Shown here piece by piece: positions 11,370-22,269 of a DNA stretch of 64,000 nt. Every line of letters begins with the position of its first letter. The stretch's first letter is position 1. A model generated the notes under the pieces. That model was not told where the DNA came from. It saw only the letters and a list, made by a program, of their open reading frames with translations, and made no database searches. The stretch spans positions 124,001 through 188,000 of the forward strand of contig JADDOH010002290.1 in the NCBI GenBank assembly GCA_016648135.1, read 5' to 3'. Origin of the DNA: Agrypnia vestita (Eukaryota; Arthropoda; Insecta; Trichoptera; Phryganeidae). Both the position numbers and the translations under genes were made by a program.

Positions 11370-11439
11370 AAACACAGAACAAAAGTGCTCCTGTTGTTGG
11401 GGAGAGTCAAATTCAGAATATTTTGAGTTTATCTAATTT

Positions 11440-11620
11440 TTTCAGAACACAGTACTGGATTTTGTCACAGGGACATCATTAATCAAGATTTACTATACAT
11501 ATCTCACAGAAAAAAATTATATATTTTTTTATGTAGTAGGTGTGAAAGTCTTTGGGTGTTCATAGGGCTTACGACCTATCTTACGGTTGGCTTTTTGATC
11601 ACTTACGCTTAATTTCACTT
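11440..11620. repeat. MITE family C fragment
   Basis: The blocks TACTGGATTTTGTC (11451), CATCATTAATCAAGAT (11473) and GGGCTTACGACCTATCTTACGGTTGGC (split across 11566-11592) recur at 45470-45640, 48480-48545 and 60520-60730. The most complete copy is at 60535-60819. Fragment only. Confidence 0.6.
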
Positions 11621-12065
11621 AATCACTTAATTAAAAAAATACGTAATGGTCAATAGATTAACTTTTGACGTTTTTCGTATAATAAATGGGAAGAGAGGCG
11701 GCGAGTCTATGAAACATAGTCTGTTGAAGGAGACTGCGAAAGTCAAATCAGCGAAATCTGTATATCAGATATTGTCATCTCATTCATGCTATTAGCTTTA
11801 TACAGTCGGGGCCAAACTATAGAAATGACTCTTTATGATAACGTGTTCCTCTTTGGATACATTGGGACACGTTAGCTTAGACTTTCTTAATATAGCGCAC
11901 GTATTCTGTCTAATTTCTTCTGCAATGGCCATTGAAATCTTACGCAGTGCCGCTTCCACGCCGAAAATTATTTTATTTTATTTTTCATTTATTGGTTTTC
12001 TTACAGCCATATAATTAATACATCTTGACAAAAAACAATTATTTATGTATAAAGCCTTGGGTTAA

Positions 12066-12320
12066 TTACAAGAAAACACATATATACAAGAATATTAAAC
12101 GAAAAAACATACAAAAAAACAATATGTCAAATAGTAAGTTTGTGTGAGTCAAATTAAAAATTATGTCTTCAACTGGAATGTTTTTCAGTGCTATGGCGAA
12201 ATTCAAACCTTTGGCTAAAACAGAAATTGCGGCCTTGTCCTTGTCTGATAACGTGGGACAAACAGCGTGCACATTTCCAAAAGGGTTGACGAGCACAAAC
12301 GGGCACGCGTACTTGGTCAT
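12066..12320 (-). pseudogene. Penelope-like element 5' coding fragment (inverted)
   Basis: The minus strand encodes LSDKDKAAISVLAKGLNFA, then LKNIPVEDIIFN. This is the conserved N-terminal block that precedes the reverse transcriptase in PLE proteins (an LS..E..VL.KGLNF ... IP..EII pattern). It breaks down into AT-rich sequence below about 12150. It lies head to head with the PLE C-terminal fragment on the plus strand, with a junction between about 12320 and 12365. Confidence 0.65.
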
Positions 12321-12349
12321 CCAGGAAAATCAACATAAGCTGAACATTT

Positions 12350-12660
12350 TCTGGATACCGGCCATCATTGGATTCGAAACAAAAATCCTTGGAAAGTATA
12401 AGAGTCACCACACGCGTTTTATCGAAGAAGCACTCGAAATCTACAAGCACCCGATAAATATTATTAGAGATGATGGTCTCAAATTAAAATCACATAGGTA
12501 TCCGGCGTTTCAAAGTCAATTTCGTCGCAGATTCCGCAGAGATAGTAATCAGACAATAGATGAAACATATATACAAAACAAGACAACACATGACTCCGAC
12601 TGGTATTGCCACGTAACAAATAAATACAGAAACACCAAGCTTTCGACACGGTATTGCTAG
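12350..12660 (+). pseudogene. Penelope-like element C-terminal coding fragment
   Basis: The plus strand reads ETKILGKYKSHHTRFIEEAL followed by EIYKHPINIIRDDGLKL, ending at a stop at 12658-12660. This matches the block after the GIY-YIG endonuclease in PLE proteins (R.I.EALEI.KH..N.NRDDG). The longer open frame from 12163 joins this to antisense of the 5' fragment and is not a real protein. The element lacks the reverse transcriptase and is dead. Confidence 0.7.
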
Positions 12661-12860
12661 CCAATACTTAACATTACACTGACAACGTTCTCACCCAGTA
12701 CTTAACTACAACACCAACATTCACAATGATTTTTCAGCCCTGATGATGGATCCTACAATGGGATCCGAAATGTCAGCCAAAAAGGTCGTAAAAATACGGC
12801 ATAATACCCCAGAAGACACAAACCAGATAATTTTTATTTATATCATATTTTTTTCATATT
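12661..12860 (+). mobile_element. Penelope-like element 3' UTR with hairpin motif
   Basis: Directly downstream of the PLE stop. It contains CTGATGATGGATCC, TACAATG, GGATCC and GAAATGTC in order (12740-12774); the two GGATCC blocks can pair. A close relative is at 44064-44096. This motif recurs at about ten places in the window, always in PLE-like ends where I can judge the context. Confidence 0.65.
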
Positions 12861-13208
12861 TTCTCCAGATTATTCATGGTTTATATTATTTATAACATTG
12901 TATTTTTATGTTATGCATGTTACTGCGTAGTCACATGGTGATTTTAAATTATCACAATTTTCACAATAATAAGTTTTATTACTTAAATCGAAAATTTGTG
13001 AAATTCAAAAAATCTTTCAATAAAAGCATAAAAAAAATTAAAAATGAATTAATTGTTTAATTCTGGCGTCCATCTAGCGGTTGTGTTAAAAAGTAATTTG
13101 AACTATCGTATCAAAAAAGTGGATTGCTCTATGGACAAAAATAAAAATTAATCAATTAATAAAAATGAGAATTACATATAAGGTCGATATATTCATGGAA
13201 ATCTACAA

Positions 13209-13340
13209 GGCTCCTATAGCTTAGTGGTCAGAAAACCGGCCCCGGAAAGGAGGTGACCCGGATTCGAATCCTGGTAGTAGCCAAAATATTTTTTCGTGGA
13301 TTAGACTTTTCTGTGTGTCTTTCTAATTGTTCTAAAGTTT
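13209..13340 (+). repeat. tRNA-derived SINE, family 2, copy 1
   Basis: The 74-base head (13209-13282) has GGCTCCT pairing with AGTAGCC (6 of 7), a box A-like TAGCTTAGTGG and a box B-like GGATTCGAATCC. The D and anticodon stems are degenerate, so it is not a functional tRNA. The sequence after it (AATATTTTTTCGTG...TGTCTTTCTAATTG) matches the minus strand at 35771-35845 beside another tRNA-like box B. The shared non-tRNA tail shows a SINE family. Confidence 0.75.
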
Positions 13341-13592
13341 TAAAAAAAATTTGCCCACAATTAATGCACTGCTTCATAAAATGAGAGCGAGAGCTCCATT
13401 GGACGTTAAGATTTTATGACTTATTTTGTTGTCAGATGGTAAAGTAGAAGTCAACAATAATAAGTCTCATAACAATTTACGTTCTTTCCACCACTGCCTC
13501 GTAAATGAATCACCTAACTATCTGCACTGTACTAATGTGAAGCTATCGATACCGACATCACCAAAATTTATATTATTTCATCATTTTTCCAG

Positions 13593-13736
13593 GTTCTTCG
13601 TCAGACGACCCTGCCCATAGTCCCCACCAGGCACCAGACCTTCCAGCGGCAGCTCTCCCACCGCCTGGACCTGCCCTCCATCCAGTTCAGCATCTGTAGC
13701 CTCGAAAGGGCGGATTCCTCTATTGGTCTAATCAAG
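13593..13736 (+). CDS. Synaptotagmin linker exon, second visible exon
   Basis: Internal coding exon of 144 bases (48 codons). It has acceptor TTTTTCCAG and a strong donor AAG followed by GTAAGT, and is phase 0 at both ends. It reads VLRQTTLPIVPTRHQTFQRQ, then LSHRLDLPSIQFSI and ADSSIGLIK at the end. In the vertebrate SYT3/6/9/10 group the linker before C2A has the same order: RQ..EP...TRH.SF.R.L, then SIGRIKPELY, after which C2A begins. So the exon lies immediately N-terminal to C2A. Higher GC, especially at third positions, than the surrounding intron supports coding. The next exon, expected to begin PELY-like, is not in the window as far as I can see. Insect Syt-alpha is the most likely orthologue. 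Confidence 0.85.
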
Positions 13737-14119
13737 GTAAGTCACTTTCCATTCTTTCATCTTTCTTGTTTCATCTAAAAATGCAGAAGGCAACAAAAGA
13801 CAGGTGTGATTTACAAGATTGAGAAACATTGTATTTTATATAAATGCACAAAATTAAAATTTATTTTCTGATATAGGAACTATATACATACCAATTAGTA
13901 GAATCGGTAATAGGATACGGAATAACTAGCTGGGGTGTATCTTGTAAATTAAATATTTTTCTAAAATACTAAGTATTCTAAATTCGGCAATGAGATTAAT
14001 TAATAAATCATCACTTTTACTGAAACTACTTTTAATGCTATCTAATGGTATAAATTAATAACAAGGTAATTTGGAGACTATACGTATATACCTACATCGA
14101 TTGCTGCATACTGGTACTA

Positions 14120-14240
14120 GGTTTACGACATACGAAGGACCGCTCATAACCGAAGGTAACTAATAAATGTGGTCAAAGAACATTAAAATATGTAAGTAAT
14201 ACCGAAAATATTCACTTCTAAAATATATTTCTTTATTCAT
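14120..14240 (+). repeat. Dispersed repeat family D, copy 1
   Basis: The segment GAAGGACCGCTCATAACCGA ... GTAACTAATAAATGTGGTCAAAG matches 31985-32095 (GTACTGCTCATACCGAAAGTAACTAATTATTATGCTCAAAG), including the following ATATGTAATA.CGAAAA. Unclassified; no coding potential. Confidence 0.6.
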
Positions 14241-14476
14241 ATAAACTAACGTTTTTTAAAAATAAATTTCATTGTTAACAACAAAAAAACTACTGATTGG
14301 TCGACCTCGCGGGTTAATGAATTTTTTTCAAAAAAATATGATGTAAATTATTACTTATTCAAAAATTTTAAAATGATAAAAAAACATACTCAAATATTTT
14401 TATTTTATTTTATTTAGTTTCATGCATGTGGTGTCGCCAAATATTTCTTTAAATCTTCAATTATATTTTAATCAAC

Positions 14477-14578
14477 ATGAAGTTGGCACACGCATCGTTT
14501 GCTCGCGTAGTATCAAAACCCTTTCAGCGAACCGCTCAAATCCATACTGCAATAAGACAAGAAAGTACAAAGGTGTGA
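14477..14578 (+). CDS. Possible short ORF or first exon with mitochondrial presequence-like N-terminus
   Basis: An ATG in good context (ATCAACATG) opens MKLAHASFARVVSKPFQRTA and 12 more codons ending ESTK before a GTGTGA. The peptide is rich in Ala, Arg, Ser and Thr and has no acidic residue until position 29, the composition of a mitochondrial targeting peptide. GTGTGA at 14573 gives the stop, or could be a weak splice donor. No continuation exon was identified. It may be a nested gene start, a processed pseudogene fragment or chance. Confidence 0.25.
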   Translation: MKLAHASFARVVSKPFQRTAQIHTAIRQESTKV

Positions 14579-15184
14579 AATCACACAAAAAGGTTTTTGG
14601 CCAATTGCAGTAAAATATTATTTTTGAATTTCGGTTTACATTCTGAAAACGTGCCTATATTGCTTTGCGAATTAAGAGTATTATAATATATGTTCTGATA
14701 AAACGCGGTGTTGGAAAGAAGTATCCGATATTGCATATTACGGTGATTCTTATGGGAACGGATAATTGAATTTCGCGAAGGCCATTTTGCATATCAACGT
14801 AACCGTTTACAATTTTATATCGGTTATTTATTAAGTTGGCTATTATTCTTGTACTAGATTAAATAGTAAATTATAGTGAATTATTACGATTCGGCATCAT
14901 TTAAATTAATTGCTATTTATCTATAAACTAATATTGAAGTAATTCTTCTTTGGATAGATTTCAATATGTTTATATATTTATGATAGTTTCATGTCCAAAT
15001 CAATGATGCATATTCTAATTTACTAGGAAATATTTATTTTTAATATACAAAAATTTATACAACATTATTACTATTGGAGAACAATTAAAACTTTTAATTT
15101 TTATAATATTATTAATGTGAATATGACATTTTAAAATTTTAAAAGGAAAAAACAAATAGAGTCAATATATCTCAAGATAAAACG

Positions 15185-15310
15185 ATGGCTCTCGCAGTCT
15201 TGAGTCTAGTGAGCATATTGTTCGACTCCCGGTGAGGTCATAATGAATTTCTGTGATTTTTCAAGTAATTAGATGTCATGGCCTGCTGTAGTATTAAAAA
15301 TTTAATAAAA
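15185..15310 (+). repeat. tRNA-derived SINE, family 1, truncated copy
   Basis: A shortened tRNA-like head with box B GTTCGACTCCCGG and GTGAGGTCA end is followed by a tail (GTGATTTTTCAAGTAATT...ATGGCCTG) that matches the tail of the better copy at 51797-51985. The D/anticodon part is largely deleted. Confidence 0.65.
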
Positions 15311-16509
15311 ACCACGTAAATGTCGAGGTATTGGATTCCATTATTGTAGGTTCACTACATTCAACTGTATTTATGTTATAAATATATAAATATTCTAGAG
15401 GATATGAAAAATATATATATATACGGATGTGACGTCACACAAATAAATAATCGCACAATATTGATTTTTAGTTTAATTGCCAGTAAATCCATTGTTTGGA
15501 ATCTAATTTTTATAAATACATATACTGCGTTCAACTCGTCTGAAGTCTAAAATCTAGAAGATATAGAAAAAATTATAAAATGCATCTATGCACGTCCGTT
15601 CGACGGTCAGACTGTGAATATTTTATAATTTATAATTTTACCATCTGTCATCCAATTTTAATGAAATAAGTTACATTCCTTAAAGAGACATAAAAATCAA
15701 AATTTTAAGTAATTTTTTCTCTCTCTCCCAACCTCTCCATATAGTCGTAAGTCTAATGTGTAATGAAAATATTTATCCATCTACAAAAAATGATTCTATT
15801 TTGAAAATTATAATTTATGATTTTCTCTGCAAAATCATACTTTGAAAATATTTCAGTTGTTAATAAAGTACTTTTCTAAAATAATAACTGTTCTATCGCA
15901 TGGATGAACTTTCATTTAATATTCTGACAAAGTTTGAGTTAATATTGTGCAAACACAACTACTGGAAACCACGTCATTATTGGTGGTCCGATACAAAGAG
16001 CTTTTGCGAGGATCGCGAAGTTGAAACATAGCCTTTGAAGTTGGTAAATCCTGGAATCGGAAAGATACCGAGCATTTTATCATAATTGGCTTAAGTTGTA
16101 TTATTTCGCTGCTTTAGAAAACAATTATTAAACATTTTTTACCGATTGAGTGGTAATTAATAAATCAAATACAATAATATTAACAAAGTCGTAATTTTTT
16201 TTCACTTGTTGCGCTTGGAGCAGATTTAATCCCTTTTATTTTAATACTTTCTTCGAAAATAATGTTAGACACTTACATATATATATTAATTTTTAATACA
16301 GGATGAGTTAGAAAAATGCACAAATCTCCGTCCGTCTATCAGTATGTCTGTCTGTCCCGTAGCCTCATGTAACGTCCGTAACTTTCTTTTTCTTTTTTCC
16401 TTCTTCTTTTTTCTTTTTTTTCTCTTCTTTTTTCCTTCATTTTTTTATAAATAAATTAATTCTTGTGTACCGATATGTAAAAATAGCATCATTTTTAACG
16501 GGTTATAAC
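15311..16509. other. AT-rich intron with polypyrimidine tract
   Basis: No gene recognised. A long C/T tract at about 16382-16446 (repeated CTTTTTTC-type units) is the only obvious feature. Short (AT)n near 15411-15423. Confidence 0.5.
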
Positions 16510-16685
16510 GAATAGATCATTAGCCCAGCTGTAACCCGCATAGTAGGTCGTAAGCCCTGGGCCATCCTATAAAAATATACACACATTTTCCTCATATAAA
16601 TAGTTTCGTCTCCGTAAGACTTCTATAATTTATCTTAATCAATTGAAATGTTTTTAAAGAAATTTCTTCAATTTATCTTAATTAA
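16510..16685. repeat. MITE family C fragment
   Basis: It contains GGTCGTAAGCCCTGGGCC (16547) and ATATAAATAGTTTCGTCTCC followed by GTAAGACTTCTATAATTTATCTTAATC, the right-end structure of the element at 60535-60819. A second short end-like match is at 23640-23690 (GTCTCTATGAGACTTCTATAAT). Confidence 0.65.
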
Positions 16686-17602
16686 AAATATGTCGTCTAA
16701 AGTGATCTTTTGTTTTCTTTTTTTTTCGAAATTTCTATGATATTTCACAAACGATTGAAAACATTACTTCATTTTCCAGATGGAAACTGTTAATTCTGTC
16801 TATTTTCAGAAACCAGCGTTGTGTGCCAGAGCTAGAATTGCTGTTAAATAATGGATGTAATCTTATAAGTTTAATGGCACAATAAGAACAGAAAATTACT
16901 AGAATTATGATTGACACGGGTAGACAGAGAATCAAGCGGCTTAATGTAAAACATTGACATAACAATATCTCAGGTATGATATTAGCTCTCGGTTTATAGT
17001 ATATATATTATGCGTACGGAGGTAAATCAAAAAGTCAGGCCAAACACCAAAAATATATTATTTTCATAAATTTTAATTAAATGAAAAATTTGCAGACATT
17101 TCGTTTCCAGAGTTGGGGAAAGAATTCGCGTGCTTTTTTAAATGGGTGGCCATTTGACATATTGTAATTTATTCTGCCGCGGAAATTTTATTTGACAAAT
17201 TATTCACACAAAAATTTGGAGCATATTTTTGTTACAAAAATGATAAATTTTTGAGGTAATCGTATATGTCCGTAAGAATAGGTATACTAAAGATAGCAAT
17301 CACAACATTTTTATAATGTTCTTTGTCTTTTTCTCTCAACATTGATAGGTTTTAAACGTTAGTCTGATGGTAGTGTTCTGTTCAGCATTGTTTCATTTAT
17401 TTTTTAAATTTATTTCACAAGAGAAAAATTTTTTGAAATTGTGTTAGATAAATTCACTGCTCATTCTTTATTAATAACATTTACATTTTTCATTAAATTT
17501 TCCAAATACATTAAATGCGTTTTTACTAAGTAATTGGTTGTATTTGTTAGGTTTCTAGATTAGTATTAAGATTTTCACAAAATGTACATGAAATTAAGTT
17601 AA

Positions 17603-17771
17603 GGCAGAATGAGCAAATTTCACCATTTTTTCTCATATCTTCTCTTGCGTTTTTTATTACATTTTTGTATGGAAATATCTCATTTTAAAATGACAAATGG
17701 TTGACAACTTTTTTACTTTAATAGTCAATAGAAAAAATTGTGAAATTTGCTCATTCTGCCAGACGATCGCC
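17603..17771. mobile_element. Small MITE with TTAA flanks (piggyBac-type)
   Basis: Inverted arms match perfectly over 21 bp: 17603-17623 (GGCAGAATGAGC...) and 17740-17760 (...GCTCATTCTGCC). TTAA lies at 17599-17602 and 17772-17775. The right end carries 11 further bases (AGACGATCGCC) before TTAA, so the left end seems to have lost part of its repeat. About 169 bp, no coding. TTAA duplication is the hallmark of piggyBac-type transposition; the superfamily call is inferred from that alone. Confidence 0.7.
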
Positions 17772-18487
17772 TTAAAGACGATATTGCAAAATATACGTTG
17801 TTGTTTAAGTATAACTGCTGTTTTTTAAATAAGTAAATTAAATAATTTTTAAATAAGTAAAAAACTACACAAGACAAAAGGCACATTTTTTTCAAATTTT
17901 TCTTCTTAATTATAAAATGTGGTATGTTAACGTTGGACAGTTAAAGCTATTTAATGATGGAAACGGCATTGCGAGCTGAAAAGAATTGCATTGACCTAGA
18001 AATTCTATTGGAAATTTCACGACGCTAGAGAATAACTTTACAGAGTTTTTGCTGTTTTAGACCAAAAAACTTTTTGCTTTATAAATAAGATGACTGACTA
18101 TATTTGTTTATTTACACATTAGAGATTAGTTGCACTTATGACTAAACACTAACAGTATAATAGCTACACTAATACTAGTAGAATGTTTTTGACACTTAAC
18201 AGTATTAAAGATAAATAGCCAAAGCGTGTACTCATTTTTAATTCTGCGTGTAAAAATAAGTAGCAAATTTTAACTCAACCCAATATTCCAAGTACGCACT
18301 AGCAACATGCATAATATATTCAAAATATTGTTGCAATACGATTATGTACAAAATAAACACAGACAGTTATTAGGCGTGTACATTTTAGTGGCGAACAAGC
18401 AAACATAATAAAATTGGTTTTAATTTATTATTAATACAGAGCAATATGAACACCGAAAATTCTGATTATGATGGCTCAGTAGCGTAT

Positions 18488-19036
18488 TGTAACGAAATGG
18501 CAAATAGATTTTGTACAGAATCCTCGTAATATGTACAATAACGACAATGACATAGAAGTCTCTAGCACACTCGTATTATCTCTAAAATTCGGGAAACGTC
18601 TACAACCATCTGGTACAATCTAGAAGCGACGGAAACCTTATAAACACTAAAAAGGAAAGATTCTTCTCAAGAGTTCGAAAAGAACTTAAATACCGGGACT
18701 GCACAGCGGCGCGAGAGTTTTGTTTTGTTCGTTCGAAGTAAGCCGCGAGACGACGGCCAGGCTTGCCGAGCGAAATAAGGAAGCGAGTCCTTACCTAAGT
18801 GGCGAAATAAATCAATGCGACTATTACAAGCGAGAATAGAATATTCTACGAGCCATCAATAAAGTTTTCATAAACGAGTGATATATTGCAAAATTGTGTA
18901 ATTTAAAGAAGAACGTTAAATTTAATTCATATTGAGTGATTTTGTCCATTTAATAATTAATTAATGAATAATTAATAAATCGCTAAATAATTTATAGTAT
19001 TTTCATTTGTCCTTTTCCTAGTCATGCCACGTGGCA
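18488..19036 (+). mobile_element. Solo LTR (Gypsy-type)
   Basis: Starts TGTAACGAAATGGC and ends CACGTGGCA. It shares with the other LTRs a GTCCATTTAATAATTAATTA block near the 3' end and a GAGTGATA...AATTTAAAGAA block before it. The middle is GC-richer (18690-18790). No clear 4-bp target duplication is left (GTAT versus ACAT). No internal retroelement genes are attached. Confidence 0.7.
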
Positions 19037-19039
19037 ACA

Positions 19040-20354
19040 TTGTATTGAATCGAAATATATATTCTGGAAAACGGAAACTTTGCAACGCATCTTTCGCAGC
19101 GGCAGACCGCTTTCTGTTAGTTTCCGTTCCACTTGACAACAAGAAGAGCTGGCCATTAGTGAGAAATCTACAGTAAACATTAAAGTAAACAATGTACCGT
19201 TGCATGCCTCAGTACACCTAATACACGTGTACATCTCGGTATAACGTAATGAAACTAAATGTCTAATAAAATATATTATATTTTATAATGTACGTTCCAG
19301 CAGTAGCACGAGCATTATAAAAATACGGTAGTATGAGCGAGGAGAAGATGATAATGAAAATATATGCTTGGTGAATTTAAAAGTCAATTAATTCCTTTCA
19401 ATATGATAATTTTCTCTCTCTGAAAAACATACACGAATAAACCAAATACGCCCACAAAATGGATACTGACCTGTGATAGGCTATGCTCTTCAGCTTCGAA
19501 GACAGTCGAAAATCGTCTTTTTAAACAGATATCTTGAGAAGTCTTTGATAGCTCTTCCACGTCATAAATAACACGCGAAAGAATATAAACTGGTGAATTC
19601 CCGGAACAATATGGTTACAACATTTACTAATAAATTATAAAAAATGCACATTCCAGCAGAAGAAAACGAGAGCAATTTTTTTTCTTCTTTCGAAAATTTG
19701 GAGGCAAAATTCAAATATGTTTCTCTCAAGCTGGCGCGGGCGCAGTCTCATTTGTACTCCGGGTGCGCAGGCTGACTAACGACATCTAGCGTCGATTTAT
19801 TAGCTCCACAGAAGCAGCGCCATTCTTTGACATAATATGGAAAATCAAATATGCCTCCAGGAAAAGTTCAAGGTTTTTAATAGTTATTAAATTAATTATC
19901 ATTTTGAAAGGTACATATGTACATTTGTCTATTATGTCGCCTTACCACGAGGGTTGAAGGCATTAGAAACAGAGAACATCGTCGAAAGACGTGGCACGAC
20001 AAACCAAATACTGAAAACACAATTGGTGAGCCAGGACAGAGAAGAATTCTACCCCCTCTGCCTACATTTGCGGGAAAACGGCATGACGGTTAATAATTAT
20101 TTAGTTAGTACTTAGTACTCCGTCAACAGTGGACCGTAATGGTGAACACGCGCTACTGAAGATTTCAGAAAAAAAAATATATCTACTTATGGTATATTAT
20201 TTTTATATTTATTATTTGAGTTTCTGCTATATTACTGTTTTGACTTTTTCGTTCGAATTTTAGATTGACATTGCCAAATCAACCTTAAATACAAGAAAAT
20301 TATTAACAGTTAATTATTAGATTCACAGTTTACATTATTACTTTATATTATTTT
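19040..20354. other. Unassigned intron sequence
   Basis: Mixed composition, with GC-richer patches at 19080-19140 and 19725-19830. A tail-like CCTCTGCCTACATTTGCGGG block at about 20056 resembles the LINE or SINE tails at 36667 and 47368. No coding region recognised. Confidence 0.4.
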
Positions 20355-20630
20355 TACTTCCTTTCTTTTAACTCATGGCGTCTGCTTGCTTGCTTGACGA
20401 AAAAATTTTTGATCGATTTTTAACCCTTTTCCCGTTATCCAATCAAGCTGAATCTTTGCAAGTAGACTCGTAGACAAGTAGACAAGAAGATTTATCAAAT
20501 TTTCGTTAAAAAAAATAATTATAATATTATTTTGGATTTTTCAAATTTTTAATGGTTTTTTCAGTAAGTTGTATGGAGATTCCGACGCATATGGTAGACA
20601 CGAAACCCGAAAATGAGAAAGGGAGTATTG
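20355..20630 (+). mobile_element. MITE-like repeat family E, copy 1
   Basis: Begins TACTTCCTTTCTTTTAACTC, contains GCGTCTGCTTGCTTGC and GATCGATTTTTAACC, and ends AATGAGAAAGGGAGTA; the ends are approximate inverted repeats (CTCCCTTTCTTT/AAAGAAAGGGAG type). Copies: 24350-24865, 37890-38170, and a deletion derivative on the minus strand at 21480-21570. Non-coding. Confidence 0.75.
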
Positions 20631-21229
20631 TAAAAACTTTTTTTTTAAAGTATTGTAAATGGGTTACTTTTTTTATTATTAATTAATTTAATATTAATTT
20701 ATATAATTATTAATTTAATATTAATTCATTTTCGTTCCCTAATATGTATATGTATATTTTTTTGAGTTACGCTTCATGGTAGCTAATCAAAATGCCAGCC
20801 TGGAAAACCGGAAACACGCGGTATAATAGATCGGAAAAATTCAACTTCGGGACAAAATAAAATTTCTCACTGCATCGTGTTTTATTCATAAAATTTCTCA
20901 AGCTTGTTTTCAAGCTTTTGAGACCAGACTGGGATTGAATTGGGGGTGTTGTATCACTAGAAATACCAGCATATTTATTATTCCATCCATTGAATTGTAG
21001 GTGTGAGAACGGACATCGTTATCTGCTAATCAAAATGTATACGAAGCCATTCATCTATTCACAAATCTTGCAGTACAAAAACCAGCTTTTATGAAATCGA
21101 ATCATTGCCTAGAATTTTTAATTGGAGTTCGTGTCGTACGTCATATAAGTAGATGTTCTAAAGAGGGTAGGGGCACAGTATACTAAGAACAGTAATATGT
21201 CTTCATACAAACTGGCCGCTACCCATTAG

Positions 21230-21283
21230 AATGTGTGCGTGCGTGCTCGGCGCCGTGTACGCACGCACTGTGACGCACACATT
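21230..21283. repeat. GC-rich imperfect hairpin
   Basis: Outer arms AATGTGTGCGT (21230-21240) and ACGCACACATT (21273-21283) are perfect inverted repeats, with a second inner pair GCGTGC/GCACGC. The stretch is rich in CpG and sits in a wider GC-rich patch (21215-21350). It could be a regulatory dyad or an element end. Confidence 0.8.
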
Positions 21284-21479
21284 GACATAGAATATGGGGG
21301 CACAAGGCGGCGGCAGTAAGGGCCGTGCCATTCGCGCTCGCAGCCGCCGCTTTAGAAAAAAAAATATGTTTGTGGTCCATTACTAAAAAGGTGTGTTGAT
21401 TATCACAAAGACTCTGAGTTTTTAAAAGTCTACGTTGACGTTAATCAGCGTTCTTGCAATTTTAGTGCAGAAACTAGGT

Positions 21480-21570
21480 ATACTAATTACAGAAATTTTC
21501 GGGTTTCGTGTCTACCTTATGCGTCAGAATCTCAGACGCTACGAGTTAAAAGAAAGGGAGTAAAAATAAA
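21480..21570 (-). mobile_element. MITE-like repeat family E, deletion derivative
   Basis: On the minus strand it reads TACTCCCTTTCTTTTAACTC, then GTAGCGTCTGAGATTC and GACACGAAACCCGAAAA. It joins the two ends of the family E repeat and lacks the middle of about 190 bp present in the copy at 20355-20630. Confidence 0.7.
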
Positions 21571-22269
21571 GTGACAACCCTAGCGTCAACGCAAGAGTAG
21601 GCTAATAACTCACCGACAGGCCGGAGATAAACTACTGTTCTGGGTATACTATAGTAGGGGTGTCCCGATTAGAATTATTATTATAAATTATACCTTAATT
21701 CACTTCCCTGTTCAAATAAAATTGAACCTTATTTTTATCCGCAAACAAATGAAGCACGGGAAGTGTTCTTTGGCGTACATCTGTAGGGGACATTTACTCG
21801 CATTTCGGCCAATCGGATTCAAGATATGGACAGCGCGCCCGCGCTGCTTCCCGCTCTCCGAAACGACCACATTTTAGCCTCTAAAAGTTTTATTCCCGCA
21901 GCTTATTTAATCCGCTAAGATTGTTCAAATTAACTACATCAAACTGTGTTGACCTGCTCTGTCTTATTAGTTTTGCTGCACACATTCATTCACACTTTTA
22001 CATTCGCGACACATACTGAATTAGAAAGAATTCTCCCGGTCGGGTGGGAATTCTTCTCTCTACTCGCAACTAACGCATCGGGGACCTTCCAACCACCGAT
22101 GCGGTATATTAATCTCCACCAACCCGCTAAAGAATATTTAGTTGATTTATTTGAAGAATGCACCGTACAGAATGTGTTAATATGTAGTCAAATGACCAGT
22201 TATGTTCAAAACATACTCGCTTATGGCATATTATAATTAAGGTGGGCCCGACATACAAATGTGAAGAAT
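21571..22269. other. Unassigned stretch with a 96-codon open frame
   Basis: The plus-strand frame at 21946-22236 is GC-richer than its surroundings and starts at a non-ATG codon with a hydrophobic N-terminus. I see no family resemblance and no splice-supported boundaries. Probably chance. Confidence 0.3.

Larger units (their letters stand above)
1278..13592 (+). other. Large synaptotagmin intron (about 12.3 kb) filled with transposable elements
   Basis: The sequence between the two phase-compatible exons begins GTAAAG and ends TTTTTCCAG. It contains the repeats, solo LTR, mariner and Penelope-like fragments listed separately. No further host exon was recognised inside it. Confidence 0.7.

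Noticed and set aside
12163..12660. 165-codon plus-strand frame read as one protein
   Set aside because: Its first 55 codons are antisense to a Penelope-like N-terminal block; only the part after about 12350 is true coding relic.
13209..13282. Functional tRNA gene
   Set aside because: D and anticodon stems do not fold and the following sequence is shared with a truncated copy elsewhere; it is a SINE head.
21946..22236. 96-codon frame with hydrophobic N-terminus
   Set aside because: Starts at a non-ATG codon and shows no recognised domain or exon boundary.
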